Assembly: GCF_040939455.1 (NCBI RefSeq)
Contig: NC_134136.1
Location: 105,512,014-105,576,013, forward strand
DNA: 64,000 nucleotides
Direction: 5' to 3'
DNA from: Microcebus murinus
Lineage: Eukaryota > Chordata > Mammalia > Primates > Cheirogaleidae
The translations under genes and the position numbers were made by a program. A model generated the notes under the pieces. It was not told the origin of the DNA. It was given only the letters and a program-made list of their open reading frames with translations, and did no database searches. Positions 60,347 to 64,000 of this stretch are shown one piece after another (the first letter of the stretch is position 1; each line of letters starts with the position of its first letter).

Positions 60347-60910
60347 TTTTTTTTCATTTACATATTTTTATTTGGAAATGTTTGTGTCACTACAGTGAAA
60401 CTAGATTTTAGACACGGGATGTCAGCAGTTTAGTGATCATTAGTTTATTATAAAAGAGAGACATGGAAATTATTTACATGATGAAAGATTTCAGAACTTC
60501 AGTGGAATGAGCTTCATGTCAATGCCATTTCAATAGTGATTTATTTCAGTCCACATACTTTCCAAGAATGTCACCATCTCTAAATAAGAAATAATACTTG
60601 TCATCTAGAACTACTTTGGTGCCTCCATATTCTGGGAGAAGGACTTTGTCTCCAACTTTCACACTAACTGGTTGAATCTCTTCACCCTTTCCTTTAGAGC
60701 CCGATCCAACAGCCACTACTGTTGCTTGCAACACTTTTCCTTGAGATTTTTCTGGAAGCATAATGCCTCCTTTGGTTACAGTTTCGGCTGCACTCCTTTC
60801 AACCAATACCCAGTCAAAAAGCGGAAGAAACTTTCTAAATGCTTGTCCTGCCATGACTCCCGCCACCACAGCAAGTACTCTGCTCTCATGCACCGCTGCA
60901 AGGAGACCCC
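60347..60910 (-). pseudogene. HSPE1P: HSPE1 processed retrocopy (full length, 5' UTR to poly-A)
   Basis: This is an intronless copy of the HSPE1 mRNA on the minus strand: about 56 nt of 5' UTR, the full coding region (60546-60854), about 190 nt of 3' UTR with AATAAA at 60367-60372, then a short A tail (T run 60347-60354). The perfect 15-bp duplication CAGAATTCTGCTCTT is at 60332-60346 and 60911-60925, proof of L1-type insertion. No promoter was carried along and no upstream CpG island is seen, so expression would need a neighbouring promoter. Confidence 0.95.
60546..60854 (-). CDS. HSPE1P: intact HSP10-like frame in the HSPE1 retrocopy
   Basis: HSPE1 encodes the 10-kDa mitochondrial co-chaperonin that caps HSP60 as a heptamer and closes the folding chamber. 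This copy keeps all 102 codons and the stop, with no frameshift. Compared with the human protein as I remember it, three residues differ: Arg15 to Trp (PLFDWVLVER), Gly58 to Glu (KGKGEEIQP) and Asp87 to Tyr (DDKYYF). The mobile-loop GGIMLP that contacts HSP60 and the C-terminal GDILGKYVD are unchanged. I chose the ATG at 60854 because it is the family start. The frame is open upstream to an ATG at 60893 in the 5' UTR, which would add 13 residues and is probably not used. It is most likely an unexpressed processed pseudogene still young enough to be open. The charge changes at conserved positions argue against strong constraint. Confidence 0.8.
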   Translation of the reverse strand: MAGQAFRKFLPLFDWVLVERSAAETVTKGGIMLPEKSQGKVLQATVVAVGSGSKGKGEEIQPVSVKVGDKVLLPEYGGTKVVLDDKYYFLFRDGDILGKYVD

Positions 60911-60925
60911 CAGAATTCTGCTCTT

Positions 60926-61804
60926 GATGAAACTATTAAAACCAGAAAAATCTATTGGCAGATTGGTTTCAATATCAATGTCTTAAACTCATATAAAATG
61001 TAGAATGAAAAAGACAATGTATATAATTCGGTGAAAGGAGTAAATGTAGAAACCAAAATGCATACAAAAAGTTTATCATGTTGTCCAACCAGTTTCATGT
61101 ATTCTTTCTGGACATCTGGTGGACCTGGGGTTCTATCATGTTTTTGTGATAATTCACAGCATGTTCCATGCTTTGCCATATCCCACTATATTGCATTGTA
61201 TCATATGGCTCCTCTATATCAGCCAAATTCCTCACAACTTGTTCTTAAAAACATATCACATTCTGGCTCCTGCCTAGAATTCCTCCACTCCTCATGTCAC
61301 CCTCTTCTAAGTCATGTCCTTTCTTCAAGACCTAGCTAACTTGATAAAAAACTATATAATGCTAGAAAGGCAAAAAGAGTATTAATCTGGAAGGACTTTA
61401 TTCTGCAGGAAGAAAAGATACCAAGAAGGTGGGGTGAGGGTATGTGCTATGTCATCAGAGCTTTGTTTTAAAAATAGAACTCTCCTTCAAGAAATTGCTA
61501 TCCCCATATAGGTAATTGTAGTGACCTGGTCCATTTAGAAGGGTTAAATATAATAATTGGTGGCTGTTAACTATTGAGTGAGTTAAGACCAAACTTATCT
61601 AAGGTATAAAAATCAAGGCAATAATAATTCTGTTCTTAAAATTTTTTTTATTTTCAAAGTGCTTCATACACATTATTCCATCATAATACTATTGTTACAT
61701 CAAAAAGGATAACCGATGGACTCTAGATCCAAATATCGATAGCACTATGATGGCCAGCAAGGACTGCTCCTGCTTCAAATCCTAAATAGCATTAGGCCAC
61801 TTAT
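60926..61804. other. non-coding, unique sequence
   Basis: No gene or clear repeat. Frames at 60952-61339 on both strands are chance. Confidence 0.4.
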
Positions 61805-62114
61805 TTATTCATTCATTCAAAATACTTTTTGATTTTCTATTCTGTTCCAAGTAATGTTCTAGGAGCTTGAGATAAAACAGTGGAAAAAAGCAGAACAAAA
61901 ATCCCTGTCTTCATGGAATTTATATTCTAGAAGAAGATAGACAATGAGCAAAATAAATAAGTAAAAAATATGATAAATTACAAAGTGATGGATGTTACAG
62001 ACAGAAATAAAGCAGAAAGGGGGCATAGGAGCTCATTAAGGAAAATTCACTGAAACGGTAATATTTGGGCATAGAATTGAAGGAGGTGAGGCAACAAGTC
62101 ATGAAAGAAGAATA

Positions 62115-62548
62115 ATGTTTATGGTAGATTGTTTTCAAAAATGGACACAAAAACTGCATCCTTATATCCACATATAGGGATTTGGGTAGCCTCTTCCATA
62201 CTGATTCTAGGCTAGCCATATGGCCTACTTTGGCCAATGAGACAATAGCAAGTATCTCCATTGCCCAATCAACATCAATCGACTGCTATTCTAGTACGAA
62301 AGCAGTCACAGACAATATATAACCAAATGGGCATGACGTGTTCCAATAAAACTTTATTTACCAAAAGAGGTGGCAGACCAGATTTGACTAGCAGCCTGTA
62401 GTTTGCTGACTCTAGTCTTAGACCATCCAGTCTCAGCCAAATTGGCTGACAAGAACTGTCCAGTCAATCCAATTATGAGAAATAATAATTGATTATTGTC
62501 TTAAGCTGTTATGTTTTAGATTGGTTTGTTACACAACAAAAGCTGCTA
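62115..62548 (+). repeat. MLT1-like LTR with a nested MER5-like element
   Basis: The end has TTGTCTTAAGCTGTTATG then GGTTTGTTACACAACAAAAG, typical of older MLT1. Inside at about 62285-62415 is MER5A-like text (TTCCAATAAAACTTTATTTA, GGCAGACCAGATTTG, TAGTTTGCTGAC), a hAT-Charlie derivative. Confidence 0.55.
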
Positions 62549-62664
62549 CCATGTTCCAAACAGAAGAAACCAGATGCAAAAGTCCTAAGAAGGCAGTAGG
62601 CTTGTGTTACTCTAGTAATTATAAACAGAGCAATGTTGCTAGAGCCAAATGAAGGGGAGTAGAA

Positions 62665-62766
62665 GGGGAGTAGTAGGAAACACAGGCTGAAGAAACAGGA
62701 TGGGGTAGGGAATGGGGGGAGTAGTAGGAAACACAGGCTGAAGAAACAGGATGGGGTAGGGAATGG
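62665..62766. repeat. 51-bp tandem duplication, two identical units
   Basis: GGGGAGTAGTAGGAAACACA and the following 31 bases occur twice with a 51-bp period and no visible difference in the unit. It lies within L2-derived DNA. Confidence 0.95.
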
Positions 62767-63208
62767 GACAGGCCTATTGTACTAGCTTTGAGGGCCATTG
62801 TAGCAGAGAAGCAACATGATTTGACTTTTGTTTTTAAAAGCTCAATCTGGCTGCTGCATTGAAAATAGACTGTATGGTACAAGGGCAAGTAGATCAGTTA
62901 AGAGTCTATAATGATAGCCTGGGTGAAGGGTAGTAGAAGATTGAATATGGATGGTGGCAGTGGAGGTTGTGAGAAGGGGTCAGAGTCTGGGCATATTTTG
63001 ATTAAGATTCATCAATAATTCGGATGTGGGGTATATGAGAAAGAGAGGAATTAAAGATGATTTCATGGCTTTTTTCTTGAAAAATTGGAAATTGCCATTA
63101 ATTTGAAGTAGAGAAGCTTTTGGGGAAAATATGAGGAGTTCTATGTGTTACATTTCTTCCTGATGGTTTGATATAATGTCTTTGGGAAAATATAGTCGAT
63201 TATATTAA

Positions 63209-63566
<358 letters not shown>

Positions 63567-63860
63567 AAAAATACAACATGTAGTTTATTTAAAGTCATAG
63601 TTCCTAGAAGCATAGTGCATGTGTATGTACATATGTATATAAAGTCTGTGTAAGTCTATATTTGCATACTGTTAAAAATGATAAGCCTGGCCTCCAATTG
63701 TACTTTGATTCTTGTCATAATCCTTAAAGAAAACCTCTTTTAGATGTTTCTTTTGGAAGTTATCTTCATATTTCTAAATAATATGTGTGTTCTGCTATAT
63801 ACTGATTTGTCTGTTTTAGACATTATCTTTTGACTTCCTGGTTTTTTCATTCTTTTTGTC
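63567..63860. other. non-coding sequence
   Basis: No gene or clear repeat is recognised. Confidence 0.4.
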
Positions 63861-64000
63861 TTTTTAATTTTAAAATATTTAATTGACAAAGATTGTATAT
63901 ATTCAAAGCATATGACATGATGATCTGATATACATATACATTGTATGATGATTACCAAAATCAAATTAATTAACACATCCATCACTACCCATGCTGTACA
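63861..64000 (-). mobile_element. LINE-1 3' UTR, antisense, cut by the window end
   Basis: AAATATTTAATTGACAAAG, GACATGATGATCTGATATAC and CAAATTAATTAACACATCC are antisense L1 3' UTR phrases. The element continues beyond the window. Confidence 0.75.

Larger units (their letters stand above)
61805..63130 (-). mobile_element. LINE-2 3' region, antisense, split by an MLT1-like LTR
   Basis: Left part: AGTAATGTTCTAGGAGCTTG, AATCCCTGTCTTCATGG, ATTTATATTCTAG. Right part, after the LTR: CAGATGCAAAAGTCCTAAG, GAGCAATGTTGCTAGAGCC. The order is that of antisense L2. Confidence 0.65.

Noticed and set aside
60855..60893. 13-codon N-terminal extension of the HSPE1 retrocopy
   Set aside because: It is former 5' UTR that happens to be open. 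The family start at 60854 is the supported one.

Overview
The window looks like nuclear DNA from a strepsirrhine primate, most likely a Malagasy lemur (inference). More than twenty Alu elements are present. Nearly all carry a middle segment with the motif AATTAATTGGCCAACTA, which human Alu subfamilies lack. Around them lie L1, L2, MIR, MaLR/MLT1 LTRs, younger endogenous retroviral LTRs and DNA transposons. No exon of a host multi-exon gene, no tRNA or rRNA gene and no CRISPR array could be supported. The window reads as a repeat-rich intergenic or deep intronic region.

Layout. 1-6.2 kb: a MaLR-type provirus on the minus strand, bounded by the 5-bp repeat ATCTG, inserted in an older Charlie-like element and itself hit by one LTR and three Alus. 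6.2-10.3 kb: mostly unique DNA with an Alu and an old L1. 10.3-13.9 kb: a decayed hAT transposon with a recognisable transposase (BED finger to C-terminal dimerisation region), interrupted by an Alu, an LTR with five 48-bp U3 repeats, and a head-to-head LTR composite. 13.9-20.5 kb: nested retroviral debris, including a clean 388-bp solo LTR and another LTR at 20.07 kb. 20.5-30 kb: L1 and MaLR, including a twin-primed (5'-inverted) L1. 30-39 kb: Alus, a MaLR LTR, L2 and a short young L1, separated by unique DNA. 39-48 kb: two more ERV LTRs in an ancient L2, a probable piggyBac-type element with TTAA ends, and a second terminal-inverted-repeat element. 48-56 kb: an L1 3' end carrying a 91-nt retroposed copy of an LTR R region, then Alus, L2/MIR and a 340-bp polypyrimidine tract that grew from an Alu tail. 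56-64 kb: L2, MIR, an MST-type LTR, a full-length HSPE1 (HSP10) retrocopy with an intact 102-codon frame, then L2, an Alu and L1.

The only protein frame with clear homology to a functional host protein is the HSPE1 retrocopy. The most unusual items are the LTR-R mini-retrocopy (48285-48397), the inverted and circularly permuted LTR composite (12522-13532), which is the same LTR family, and the two inverted-repeat DNA elements. All coordinates and repeat matches were read by eye. Family names for old repeats rest on memory of consensus sequences and were not checked against a library.
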